Part shown: piece after piece, positions 1-8,779 of the stretch
How positions within the stretch are numbered: position 1 is the stretch's first letter
Layout of the letters: each line of letters starts with the position of its first letter
Assembly: GCF_009026145.1 (NCBI RefSeq)
Contig: NZ_WBUE01000002.1
Coordinates: 186,001-250,000 of the forward strand
Direction: 5' to 3'
Origin: Hyphomicrobium sp.
Lineage (GTDB): Bacteria > Pseudomonadota > Alphaproteobacteria > Rhizobiales > Hyphomicrobiaceae
DNA: 64,000 bases
The notes under the pieces: model-generated
Database searches by the model: none
The model's input: the letters and a program-made list of their open reading frames with translations, nothing else
Told to the model about the DNA's origin: nothing
Translations under genes and position numbers: made by a program

Positions 1-644
1 GGGTGCGGGTGCGCGTAGCCAATCTGAGCATGACCAGCCACCCCATTCATATGCACGGCTATCATTTCAGCGTCACCTGCACGGACGGTGGCTGGGTGCC
101 GGAAAGCGCCCGCTGGCCAGAGACGACGATCAATGTGCCCGTCGGTGCCATACGCGCCTTCGAGTTCGACGCCGCGTACGAGGGCGATTGGGCCCTGCAC
201 TGCCACAAGTCGCACCACACCATGAACGCCATGGGCCACAACGTGAAGACCTACATCGGGGTGGACCAGAAGGGGATCCAGCAGCAGATCCGCAACCTGG
301 TCGGCGGCGGCTACATGGCCATGGGCAAGGACGGCATGGCGGAGATGGGGGAGATGCAGATGCCGCTGCCCGACAACACGCTGCCGATGATGACGGGCTT
401 TGCGCAGTTCGGGGCCGTCGAGATGGGCGGCATGTTCACCGTCGTCAAAGTGCGCGAGGGCCTGGCACGCGACGACTACAAGGACCCGGGCTGGTTCAAG
501 AATCCGCCGGGCACGGTTGCTTTCGAGTGGAAGGGCGGGGCACTTGAAGCGCCGCGTGCCTCAGTTGGGAAGAATGGAGATGCGGGCGGTGCCGAGTTCA
601 AGGCCGTGAAGCCTCAAGGGCACGGCGGTCATTCTGGCCACTAG
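1..644 (+). CDS. Multicopper oxidase, C-terminal part (CopA/PcoA-like), cut by window start
   Basis: C-terminal end of a periplasmic multicopper oxidase of the copper-resistance type; the 5' part lies outside the window, so the GTG at base 3 is not the true start. The copper-binding signatures HPIHMHGYHF and HCHKSHHTMNAM are visible; they carry the His and Cys ligands of the type 1, 2 and 3 coppers found near the end of this family. A Met-rich stretch (MAMGKDGMAEMGEMQM) follows, as in enzymes that oxidise Cu(I), and the tail is His/Gly-rich (GHGGHSGH). By family knowledge it oxidises Cu(I) to the less toxic Cu(II). The RND efflux genes downstream on the same strand fit a metal-resistance cluster. 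Confidence 0.85.
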   Translation, partial: VRVRVANLSMTSHPIHMHGYHFSVTCTDGGWVPESARWPETTINVPVGAIRAFEFDAAYEGDWALHCHKSHHTMNAMGHNVKTYIGVDQKGIQQQIRNLVGGGYMAMGKDGMAEMGEMQMPLPDNTLPMMTGFAQFGAVEMGGMFTVVKVREGLARDDYKDPGWFKNPPGTVAFEWKGGALEAPRASVGKNGDAGGAEFKAVKPQGHGGHSGH

Positions 645-1112
645 CGCTACACGCCATTACCGCTGATCGCTCCAATCTCAATGGCAAGCGTCACCTGCGC
701 TGATCAAACTCGCGTTTGAACTATTGTTTGTCGCCAACTCTACTCAAGCGCTGTGATAGCCCGCGCAGGACGTGCCAACCGGCAGACGCTATCACGCATG
801 CAGGCGCAGCAGCTACGGGGAAGGCACTTAAGCGCGTGACGCGCTTCACCTTCCGTTGCCAAGGGGTGAGAGAAGACTTCACAGCAATCGATCTGTTCCT
901 GGACCGGCCCTTCATATGGCCGAGGGTTGGGCAACTCGGCTGCTGACTTTATTGATTCCGCCGACGTCACAGTGACCTTCATTGCACGTTTCTATGGATA
1001 CATGTTGTTACGCAATTTCGGGGTCGCTACGGGCTGATCAGTTGATGTGCCCTGCCCACATATACGCATCCACTTTTGGATCAGGTCTGCGATCTTCGTT
1101 TGGAGGCATCCC
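645..1112. other. Intergenic, no gene recognised
   Basis: Only short overlapping ORFs without recognisable products or convincing ribosome binding sites are present. No clear terminator hairpin was found after the oxidase gene. Confidence 0.5.
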
Positions 1113-1400
1113 ATGAAAACGTTGCTAACAGCCATAGCGCTCTTCGGATTCCTTGCCGTGTATGCGACGGCGGCTACATCACGCATCCTCTGCGACGAGG
1201 AGTATCAGTTATCGGGCGGCGCTTTCATCGCGACGCCGTACTGCCAGGATGAGTATTTGGCCAAGGTTGCGCGCGAGCGCGGCATGAATGTCAGCGGCGC
1301 GTTCGTCCGCAACGATCCTGCGATCAAAGAGGACGCCTGCCGGCGCGTCGGATACAATCTCCGCGTAAGGTTGGATTGCCCCACCTTCCGCGGCAACTAA
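1113..1400 (+). CDS. Small exported hypothetical protein with four cysteines
   Basis: Predicted 95-residue protein. The start at the ATG preceded by TGGAGG is preferred over the longer frame in the ORF track because a signal peptide begins there (MKTLLTAIALFGFLAVYATA). The mature part holds four cysteines (ILCDEE, PYCQDE, DACRRV, LDCPTF), suggesting two disulfides in the periplasm. No family was recognised. It lies alone between the multicopper oxidase and the RND efflux genes. Confidence 0.6.
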   Translation: MKTLLTAIALFGFLAVYATAATSRILCDEEYQLSGGAFIATPYCQDEYLAKVARERGMNVSGAFVRNDPAIKEDACRRVGYNLRVRLDCPTFRGN

Positions 1401-2185
1401 CGGTAGCGCGCCACAGACGCTAGCGATTCTTAGCCCCTTCCACAGCCAGCGCATGCCGGGAAACGCGCTATCATACGCAACGGCGCAGAGACCAGCTCTG
1501 CGCCCATCCGCAGTGGTCGAAGGAATCACAATCGATGGCATGCTCTTCATGGCCACGCGGCACGCCGCGTCGCTCGTCGACACGTTACCGGACTACGGAC
1601 TTCGCAGTGACTGGATAGGTGCGGCAACCAGTTGATCGATATCAATTCATAAGATCGCCGGTCGTGCGTATGTATCCCAATGCCACGCTTGCTTCCCCCG
1701 GCAAGCCAGCTCCCCCAGCTATCGTGGCAAGAAGGGGCGTCCCGGTCTTACCCTCAGACCCGGCGCCTCTTTTTTTCCTCTCGCTTCGGATTTGGATCGC
1801 CCTCGCTGCCCTGGCCCTTCGCCGCCATCTTCGGCGCCGGTGCGCGGCGAACATGCACATCTCAGCGTCCGCCGCGACGCTCTCTGCGCCCACCGCTAAC
1901 CCCACCGACCTCGCGAATTCCGAACAAGCGCGGCGTCAGTCCGACGGCTCAACGCGAAGCGGCGGGCCCATGGCCGAACAAGATGCCCCCAGGGGCTTCG
2001 TACGACAGACAGCGCGTCCTAGGTGTACCGCTTGCCGTCGGAGATCATTGCAGTTCCGCCAGCCACGTTACAAGCCGTTACTAAATAAATCGAGTGGGAT
2101 CCGAAATTGAACGTGCCCTGATGCGAAATCCTTCGAGCGGGCAGAAGCCCCCCGGCGGCATAGTCGTCTAGCCTGGAGACAAGCA
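1401..2185. other. 785-bp gap, no gene recognised
   Basis: Overlapping ORFs exist here (for example 1619-2110 and 1680-2084), but their translations are Arg/Pro/Ser-rich GC-frame artefacts without domains or ribosome binding sites. A promoter for the downstream efflux genes presumably lies in the last part; no operator was identified. Confidence 0.5.
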
Positions 2186-2245
2186 ATGATCATCACGGCC
2201 ACGGAATCGGACACGGGGACTATGGGCTGTGCGGGGCACTGCTAA
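2186..2245 (+). CDS. Possible 19-residue leader peptide before the RND adaptor
   Basis: ATG with a CTGGAGAC ribosome binding site about eight bases upstream encodes a 19-residue peptide ending GCAGHC. Its TAA stop directly abuts an ATG in frame with the adaptor gene. The Cys/His-containing end and the abutment suggest a regulatory leader or translational coupling, but an ORF this short can arise by chance. Confidence 0.25.
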   Translation: MIITATESDTGTMGCAGHC

Positions 2246-2269
2246 ATGGAAATACTTGAGAGAGCTGTC

Positions 2270-4054
2270 ATGCGGACGAATCTAACGCCGAAGGCGTTGC
2301 TATCGGCGCTCGTTTTTGCCTTGGCTTCTCCCGCGCTCGCGCACGAAGGGCACGATCACGGCCCGCCGGCTGTCGAATTGCCGACATCCAACCAGCCTCG
2401 CGCCATTGCAGCGAGTGAGGATTACGAGATCGTCGCGGTTCTCAAGGGCGAGGAGCTATTCATTTACGTAGACCGGTTCGCTGACAATAGCCCCGTGACC
2501 GAAGCTCGTCTCACTGTCACTTTCGGCACTACGGATATCCAGACCAAATTGATGCCAGACGGTGTCTTCAAACTTGAAAGTAGAGAACTACGGCGGCCGG
2601 GCAAGCATGAACTCATTTTCGCGGTTGAAGAAGGCTCGAAGAGTGATCTTCTGATTACAAGTCTCGAAGTTCCCGAGCTGGCACTTGAATTGGCACCACA
2701 GTCCAACTCGGACCGGTTCCTGACATCGCATCTTGAGACGGCAATTTCTACGGTGAAGTCTTGGGTGACCCCACGGCAAATCGGCGTAACCGGCGGCATT
2801 CTTGGCGTCCTTCTCTTGGCGCTGCTCATATTACGTCGAAGGAAAGCCAGAGCGCTCAAGGCTGTCGTTACCGAGGTGGATCAGGCTAATGCCGACGCGG
2901 CCAAGACCGGTGTGTCGAAGCTTCGACCAAGATCGGCAGGACCCGCCGCCGCTGCAGCAATTCTGCTGCTCTTAGTCTCGCCGGCGACAAGGGCCGTCGC
3001 CCACGGAGACGAGGACCATGGCGATGCCAAACAATCGATTGCATTTGCCGGCGATGCCCCACGGCGGTTGCCGGACGCAAGCGTCTACCTACCGAAGCCC
3101 TCGCAGCGACTGCTCGAAGTGAGAACCATCCAAGCCAGGGAGACGACGACACAGCCAAGCGTCTCGTTCGTGGGCCGCATCATCGCCAATCCCGACCGCT
3201 TCGCCGTCGTACAAAGCACGCTTGGTGGGCGCTTCACGGCGCCCGCTTCCGGTCTTCCGAAGCTCGGACAAGCCGTCAGGGCGGGCGAAGTTTTGGGCTA
3301 TGTGGCACCCTACATCGCTACGATTGACCGGTCCGACGCGGCCCAGACGGCGGGCAATCTCGAGCAAGAGATTGCACTGGCGGAAAACCGGCTAGCGCGC
3401 GCCAAGCGGCTGCTCGCGGTCAATGCCGGCACAAGAGTTCAGGTGGAGGAAATCGAGATCCAACTCAAGGGCCTTGAGAAGCGCCGAGCCGATCTGCGGG
3501 CGAACCAGACCACCCCCGAGCCGCTCGTTGCGCCCATCGAGGGCGTGATCGCCGCCACCAAGGTTGTGGCCGGACAGGTCATCGAGGCGAAGGACGTCCT
3601 GTACGAGATCATCGATCCGTCGAGCCTGTGGGTCGAGGCGTTCGCTTTCGACCAGTCTGCGCCTCAAGCATTCTCCGAGGCATCGGCAACGGCGCACAAC
3701 TCCGCTTCTTTCAAGCTGAGGTTCATCGGCCGGAGCCGTGCACTGCGACAGCAGTCGACCGTGCTGCATTTCGCCATCGAGAACCCCGCCACCTCCCTCA
3801 ACGTCGGAATGCCCGTCACAGTGCTGGTTCGGGAAGGCGCCGCGATCAAAGGCATCGTCCTTCCGAAAGCGGCCGTCGTCCGTGCCGGGAATGGTGAGAA
3901 TGTTGTGTGGCAGCACCGGGAGCCGGAGCGCTTCATTGCCGCGCCGGTCAAGGTTTCAAGCTTCGACGGCGAGCGCGTACTGGTAAAGGGTGGCCTCAAG
4001 GCTGGCGAACGCATCGTGGTTGAGGGCGCCGAGCTCATTAACCAGGTGCGGTAG
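2270..4054 (+). CDS. HME-RND efflux periplasmic adaptor with extra N-terminal membrane domain
   Basis: Membrane-fusion protein of a tripartite heavy-metal RND pump; it links the inner-membrane pump to an outer-membrane channel. Counted from the longer frame at 2246, residues 9-32 form a signal peptide followed by HEGHDHG. A periplasmic domain runs to about 175, a transmembrane helix covers about 181-197 with an RRRK stop-transfer, a second hydrophobic stretch covers 233-251 followed by HGDEDHGD, and the HlyD-like barrel/lipoyl/hairpin region fills about 285-602. A normal adaptor has only the last part, so this looks like a fusion of a small His-containing membrane protein with a CzcB-like adaptor that kept its own signal sequence. 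The ATG at 2270 has a GAGAG ribosome site; 2246 is an alternative. The pump gene begins 12 bases downstream. Confidence 0.85.
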   Translation: MRTNLTPKALLSALVFALASPALAHEGHDHGPPAVELPTSNQPRAIAASEDYEIVAVLKGEELFIYVDRFADNSPVTEARLTVTFGTTDIQTKLMPDGVFKLESRELRRPGKHELIFAVEEGSKSDLLITSLEVPELALELAPQSNSDRFLTSHLETAISTVKSWVTPRQIGVTGGILGVLLLALLILRRRKARALKAVVTEVDQANADAAKTGVSKLRPRSAGPAAAAAILLLLVSPATRAVAHGDEDHGDAKQSIAFAGDAPRRLPDASVYLPKPSQRLLEVRTIQARETTTQPSVSFVGRIIANPDRFAVVQSTLGGRFTAPASGLPKLGQAVRAGEVLGYVAPYIATIDRSDAAQTAGNLEQEIALAENRLARAKRLLAVNAGTRVQVEEIEIQLKGLEKRRADLRANQTTPEPLVAPIEGVIAATKVVAGQVIEAKDVLYEIIDPSSLWVEAFAFDQSAPQAFSEASATAHNSASFKLRFIGRSRALRQQSTVLHFAIENPATSLNVGMPVTVLVREGAAIKGIVLPKAAVVRAGNGENVVWQHREPERFIAAPVKVSSFDGERVLVKGGLKAGERIVVEGAELINQVR

Positions 4055-4065
4055 GGAACGCCTCG

Positions 4066-7000
4066 ATGTTCAACTTCCTGGTCAGAAACAGCCTTAAGAA
4101 TCGCGTGTTCGTTCTCGCTGCCGCGCTCTTACTGATTGGCTATGGCAGCGTCGCTCTGCCGCGTCTGCCGGTGGACGTGTTCCCCGACCTCAACAAACCT
4201 CTCGTTACGCTCATGACCGAGGCCGAGGGGCTCGCGCCGCAAGAGGTTGAGCAGCTTGTCACTTACCCGATAGAAACGACGATGAACGGCATGCCTGGCG
4301 TCACGCGCGTCCGGTCCGTATCTGGCGTCGGCCTGTCGATCGTCTTTGTCGAGTTCGACTGGGGCACCGACATCTATCGCAACCGCCAGCAAGTGGCAGA
4401 GCGGCTCGCTCTGATCCAGAGCCAGCTTCCGCAGGGCGTACTCCCACAGATGGGGCCCATCTCGTCCATCATGGGCGAGATCATGCTCGTTGCCATCTCG
4501 AGCGACGGCCCGAGCCCGATGGACGTGCGGGAGATAGCTGACTTTGTGATCCGGCCGCAGCTCCTGGCGATCCCAGGTGTCAGCCAAGTGATCCCGATCG
4601 GGGGCGAGGTGCGACAGTATCGGGTGACACCCAACCTCGTCGCGATGCAGGCACTGGAGATCACCGCCGATACGATCGAGACCGCAATCAAGCGGTTCGG
4701 CTCCAATACCGGTGGCGGCTTCGTCGATCAGCACAGCCGCGAGTACCTCATCCGCAATGTTGGCTTGACCAACCGCCTCGAGGATCTCCGCAACGTGGTC
4801 GTCGCCTCCCGCGACGGACAGCCGATACTGTTGCGCCAAGTTGCCGAGGTGGATTTCGCTCCCCGCGTGAAGCGCGGAGACGCCGGCTTCATGGGCGCGC
4901 CCGCCGTTGTCATTTCGGTCCAGAAGCAGCCGGGCGCCGACACCATCAAGCTGACCAAGACAATCGAGACGACCCTCGCGGAGCTGGAGAAGACACTCCC
5001 GGAAGGAATCGCGGCGACCAACATACAGTTTCGGCAAGCAACCTTCATTGAGACCTCGATAGGCAATGTCGAAAAAGTCCTGGTCGAAGCCGCCGCCATC
5101 GTGGCGATTATCCTCATCGTCTTTCTCATGAATTGGCGGGCGACCATCATCTCGCTGACGGCTATTCCGATCTCAATTCTGATCACGGTCGTTGTGTTTC
5201 AGGCTTTCGGCCTCACGATCAACACCATGACGCTTGGCGGTCTTGCCATTGCCATGGGTGAGCTTGTCGACGACGCGGTCGTTGACGTCGAAAACGTCTT
5301 GCGGCGACTGAAAGAGAACTGCGCGGCATTACACCCTCAACCGGTGCTCGACGTTATCGCCCGTGCCTCTCAGGAGGTCCGCTCCGGCATCGTGAATGCC
5401 ACCATCATCATCGTGCTGGTGTTCGTGCCACTGTTTGCGCTGTCCGGCATTGAAGGCCGGCTCTTTTCGCCCCTCGGCGTTGCCTACATCGTGTCGATTC
5501 TGGGCAGCCTCATCACGTCGATCACGGTCACACCCGTGCTGTCCTACTATCTGCTCGCCAAGACAAGACACGCGGACGAGAAGGATAGCCTCGTGGCGGG
5601 CATCCTCAAGGCCGGCAACCGCAAGGCACTCGACTTCTTCTTCAACCACCCGATGCCGCTCATCAGCGTGATTGCGACCGCCGTGGTCGCCTCGGGCTAT
5701 GCGGCGACCTTGCTGCCACGTTCCTTCCTGCCGCCGTTCAATGAAGGCACGTTGACGATCAGCACACTCTTCAACCCCGGAATTTCACTGGCTGAATCGA
5801 ATCGGCTGGGTCTCATCGCCGAGCGCCTGATCCGCGAAGTGCCCGAAGTTGTATCCGTGGGCCGCCGCACGGGTCGCGCCGAATTGGACGAGCATGCGGA
5901 AGGCGTACATTCGAGCGAGATCGACGTGGACTTGAAGCGGTCGGAGCGACCGAAGGAGGCTGTGATGGCCGACATCCGGTCACGGCTATCCTCCCTGCCG
6001 ATGGCGGTCAACATCGGGCAGCCGATCTCGCACCGCTTGGACCACTTGTTGTCGGGCGTGCGCGCCGAAATTGCGCTCAAGGTTTACGGTGAGGATCTCG
6101 ACACCCTGCGCACGCTGGCCGAGACGTTGCGCGAAAAGCTGTCGCGCATCGACGGGCTCGTCGACCTGCAGATCGAGAAGCAGGTACGCATTCCCCAGCT
6201 TCGGGTTGCGGTCAATTACGAGAGGATCGCGCTTTACGGCATCACGCCCTCGGCGGTCACCGAGGCTCTCGAGGGTCTTTCCAATGGACGGGTCGTTTCG
6301 CAAATTTTGCAGGGTAATCGGCGCTTCGATGTGGTGCTCCGACTGCAGGATGCGGACCGCTCAACACAAGGGCTGAGCAAGCTCCTACTTCCCACGCCCA
6401 ACGGCTACATCCCCCTCGGTCTCGTCGCCACCGTCACCGAGGACGATGGGCCCAATCAGATCCTGCGGGAAAACGGGCAGAGGCGCATCGTGGTGCTCGC
6501 AAATAGCAACGGCCAGCGGGATTTGGCGAAGATCATCGCAGACATCCGCAGCGCCATTGCCACGACCCAGCTTCCGAGCGGCTACCGCACGAGCCTCGAG
6601 GGAACCTTCCAGGCGCAAGAGGAAGCGGCCTTGTTGATCGGACTCCTTTCGCTCATGTCGCTCGGGCTCATCTTCGTGGTGCTCTATACGCGCTACCAGT
6701 CGGTGATTTTGGCATTGATTATCATGGGCAACGTGCCGCTGGCGCTGATCGGCAGCATCATTGCGCTTTGGCTCGCCGGGCAACCCTTATCGGTGGCGAG
6801 CATGATCGGTTTCATCACGCTCACGGGCATCAGCGCGCGCAATGGCATCCTGAAAATCAGTCACTACATCAATTTGGCGCTCTACGAGGGAGAGACCTTC
6901 GGGCGGGCGCACATCATTCGCGGCAGCCTGGAGCGGCTGACGCCTGTCCTCATGACGGCACTTGCCGCGGGACTCGCCCTGATCCCGCTCTTGTTCGGTG

Positions 7001-7182
7001 CGGGGGAGGCCGGCCGCGAGATCCTGCACCCCGTGGCGGTCACCATTTTCGGTGGGCTCATCAGCTCCACGCTCCTCGACACCTTTCTCACGCCGGTCAT
7101 GTTCCTCAAGTTCGGGCGAAAGCCGCTCGAACGGATCATGGCCGGGAGAAAAGCAGCTCTCGCGCCGGCCGAAGCCTTTTAA
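4066..7182 (+). CDS. Heavy-metal efflux RND pump, CzcA/CusA family (divergent branch)
   Basis: A 1038-residue inner-membrane proton-driven metal exporter, full length for the HME-RND family, with the N-terminal helix (FLVRNSLKNRVFVLAAALLL), two large periplasmic loops and two six-helix bundles. The TM4 proton-relay motif reads GELVDDAVVDVENV. This differs from the Cu/Ag-type MVDAAIVMIENA in the second pump of this window, so the substrate is more likely a divalent ion such as zinc; that is inference from motif type. It follows the adaptor by 12 bases and precedes two small periplasmic genes, suggesting one transcript. No outer-membrane factor gene is present nearby. Confidence 0.92.
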   Translation: MFNFLVRNSLKNRVFVLAAALLLIGYGSVALPRLPVDVFPDLNKPLVTLMTEAEGLAPQEVEQLVTYPIETTMNGMPGVTRVRSVSGVGLSIVFVEFDWGTDIYRNRQQVAERLALIQSQLPQGVLPQMGPISSIMGEIMLVAISSDGPSPMDVREIADFVIRPQLLAIPGVSQVIPIGGEVRQYRVTPNLVAMQALEITADTIETAIKRFGSNTGGGFVDQHSREYLIRNVGLTNRLEDLRNVVVASRDGQPILLRQVAEVDFAPRVKRGDAGFMGAPAVVISVQKQPGADTIKLTKTIETTLAELEKTLPEGIAATNIQFRQATFIETSIGNVEKVLVEAAAIVAIILIVFLMNWRATIISLTAIPISILITVVVFQAFGLTINTMTLGGLAIAMGELVDDAVVDVENVLRRLKENCAALHPQPVLDVIARASQEVRSGIVNATIIIVLVFVPLFALSGIEGRLFSPLGVAYIVSILGSLITSITVTPVLSYYLLAKTRHADEKDSLVAGILKAGNRKALDFFFNHPMPLISVIATAVVASGYAATLLPRSFLPPFNEGTLTISTLFNPGISLAESNRLGLIAERLIREVPEVVSVGRRTGRAELDEHAEGVHSSEIDVDLKRSERPKEAVMADIRSRLSSLPMAVNIGQPISHRLDHLLSGVRAEIALKVYGEDLDTLRTLAETLREKLSRIDGLVDLQIEKQVRIPQLRVAVNYERIALYGITPSAVTEALEGLSNGRVVSQILQGNRRFDVVLRLQDADRSTQGLSKLLLPTPNGYIPLGLVATVTEDDGPNQILRENGQRRIVVLANSNGQRDLAKIIADIRSAIATTQLPSGYRTSLEGTFQAQEEAALLIGLLSLMSLGLIFVVLYTRYQSVILALIIMGNVPLALIGSIIALWLAGQPLSVASMIGFITLTGISARNGILKISHYINLALYEGETFGRAHIIRGSLERLTPVLMTALAAGLALIPLLFGAGEAGREILHPVAVTIFGGLISSTLLDTFLTPVMFLKFGRKPLERIMAGRKAALAPAEAF

Positions 7183-7202
7183 CTCTAGATACGGAGAACA
7201 CC

Positions 7203-7580
7203 ATGCGTGTAAAGCATCTCATCCTCGCCGCCGTACTATTCGCCGGCCCCGGAAATTCCTTCGCCCATGAGGAGGCGAACGGCCCCAACGGCGGCCAGAT
7301 CGCCGACGTGCAGGGCCACCATGTCGAGTTCACCGTCAAGGACAAAGAGATCGTCCTCTTTCTGACTGATGAAGACAGCAAGCCCATCGCCTCCAAGGGC
7401 GCCTCGGGCCGCGTGATCATTCAAGCCGGCGGCAGGCAGGTGACGGTAGCCTTGGCGCCGACCGATCCGAACGTGATGACCGCCAAGCTCGATGCTCCAC
7501 TTGCCGCACGAGCGAAAGTCGTCGTCTCGGCGAAACTCGGTGACGGTCACGATATCCAGGCACGCTTCGTCGCGAAGTGA
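7203..7580 (+). CDS. Small periplasmic protein of metal efflux cluster
   Basis: Predicted 125-residue exported protein. The true start is the ATG at 7203 (signal peptide MRVKHLILAAVLFAGPGNSFA), well inside the longer frame 6768-7580, which is a shadow of the pump gene. The mature N-terminus HEEANGPNGGQ followed by a beta-rich domain (GHHVEFTVKDKEIVLFL) matches small proteins I recall beside CzcBA-type pumps, possibly periplasmic metal chaperones. The exact role is not established. It starts 20 bases after the pump and ends 13 bases before the cupredoxin gene. Confidence 0.75.
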   Translation: MRVKHLILAAVLFAGPGNSFAHEEANGPNGGQIADVQGHHVEFTVKDKEIVLFLTDEDSKPIASKGASGRVIIQAGGRQVTVALAPTDPNVMTAKLDAPLAARAKVVVSAKLGDGHDIQARFVAK

Positions 7581-7593
7581 GGAGAAACCCGAG

Positions 7594-8076
7594 ATGTCGT
7601 ATTTTAAGAATTCGGCCATCCTGGCCTTGGTGCTTGCGATGCCCCTTGGCCTTGCGCGTGGGAGTGAAGAGCAAGGACATCACGGGCAAGATGAAAGTTC
7701 GGCAAATGGCATACCCGGCGACATGAATAAGCCGTCGCGGCTTGTCGCGGTATCCATGCGGGAAGGGGATGGCAAGATGCTGTTTGTGCCCGACGCCGTG
7801 ACCGTGGCCAAGGGAGAGCAGATTCACTTCCAGCTAAGGAATGACGGGGAGCTCGAGCATGAATTCGTGCTAGGGACCGCTGAGGAGTTCGCCGAGCACG
7901 CCGAAAAAATGAAGGCGCCTGATACGATGCACCGCGGCCCCAACGCCGTGCTACTCGGGCCAAAGGCGAGCGGGGATCTTGTCTGGAAATTCACGACGCC
8001 GGGCGACTTTGAATTTGCTTGCCTTATTCCCGGTCACCTGGAGGCTGGGATGAAGGGAAAAGTCGTCGTGAAATGA
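7594..8076 (+). CDS. Exported cupredoxin-domain protein
   Basis: A 160-residue periplasmic protein with signal peptide and a C-terminal cupredoxin fold. Type 1 copper ligands are visible in order: His in LEHEFVLG, Cys and His in ACLIPGHLEAGM, and the Met of the same motif. A ribosome site GTGAGGAG overlaps the stop of the preceding gene, supporting the ATG at 7594 over the longer frame. The linker after the signal peptide is His-rich (GHHGQD). Likely role: copper binding or electron transfer in the periplasm as last gene of the efflux operon. Confidence 0.85.
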   Translation: MSYFKNSAILALVLAMPLGLARGSEEQGHHGQDESSANGIPGDMNKPSRLVAVSMREGDGKMLFVPDAVTVAKGEQIHFQLRNDGELEHEFVLGTAEEFAEHAEKMKAPDTMHRGPNAVLLGPKASGDLVWKFTTPGDFEFACLIPGHLEAGMKGKVVVK

Positions 8077-8388
8077 CGGGCGAATTGTTGGGAGTTCGGG
8101 CATCGCTTATGGTGCGAAGACAGACTATGGGACCTTGCCATACACGACGCCCAACAATGCTAATGTTGTGCCCATGAGCATTGCCCGCCATGCACAATCG
8201 TTGAGGCTGCCATTTAGGGCCGCGCCCGCGAGGGCGGTCTGCCCGTTCAAGGAATATGGCGTCAGAGCACGCTCAATTCGCAGAGATGATCCTCTCCATG
8301 GACTCGTAGCTCCTGAACAGCAAAGTCGAAATCGCGAGGTGATGATAATGTTTGGCGCAATGCAACGAGCGACTGACTGGAGGACGGG
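8077..8388. other. 312-bp gap, no gene recognised
   Basis: The ORF at 8135-8395 has no recognisable product. No strong terminator hairpin was seen after the cupredoxin gene. Confidence 0.4.
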
Positions 8389-8655
8389 ATGCTGAACACG
8401 AAACTGGTCACCTGGGCGCTGGGCCTCTTCACCGCCGTCACCTTCGTGGTGTGCGTAATATACGGCCTCGTGACGCCACAGAGTCTGCGTATGAGCGAAT
8501 TTCTCGAAATGGTGCTGCCGGCCTTCAAGTGGCTCACCTGGTGGGGCTTTCTGCTCGGCCTCGTAGAGAGCTTTCTGTACGGGGTCTATGTCGGCCTGGT
8601 GTATTGTCCGATCTATAATTGGTTGTACCGGCTCTGGGGTGAGGAGCGGGAATGA
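8389..8655 (+). CDS. DUF5676-like small membrane protein
   Basis: An 88-residue protein with two transmembrane helices: residues 5-27 (VTWALGLFTAVTFVVCVIYG) and a second helix in the conserved block WLTWWGFLLGLVESFLYG followed by a short NWLYRLWG tail. This architecture matches the DUF5676 family, common next to metal-resistance genes in proteobacteria; the function is unknown. The annotated start codon is ATG, just after GGACGGG. A decayed second copy lies at about 10286-10400. Confidence 0.8.
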   Translation: MLNTKLVTWALGLFTAVTFVVCVIYGLVTPQSLRMSEFLEMVLPAFKWLTWWGFLLGLVESFLYGVYVGLVYCPIYNWLYRLWGEERE

Positions 8656-8779
8656 TGATGGCGGGGGCCTTCGCGCTGCCGATAACCAGCGATGAGCGCC
8701 AGAACGGCGGGGGAGCGTTTCCTGTCGAAAGGATCCAGATTCTTATCGGCGCGTGTTCAGACAACGAGCAGCGGCAAAC

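Noticed and set aside
1619-2110. 163-residue plus-strand ORF in the gap before the RND adaptor
   Set aside because: No ribosome site, no domain, and composition typical of a random GC-rich frame.
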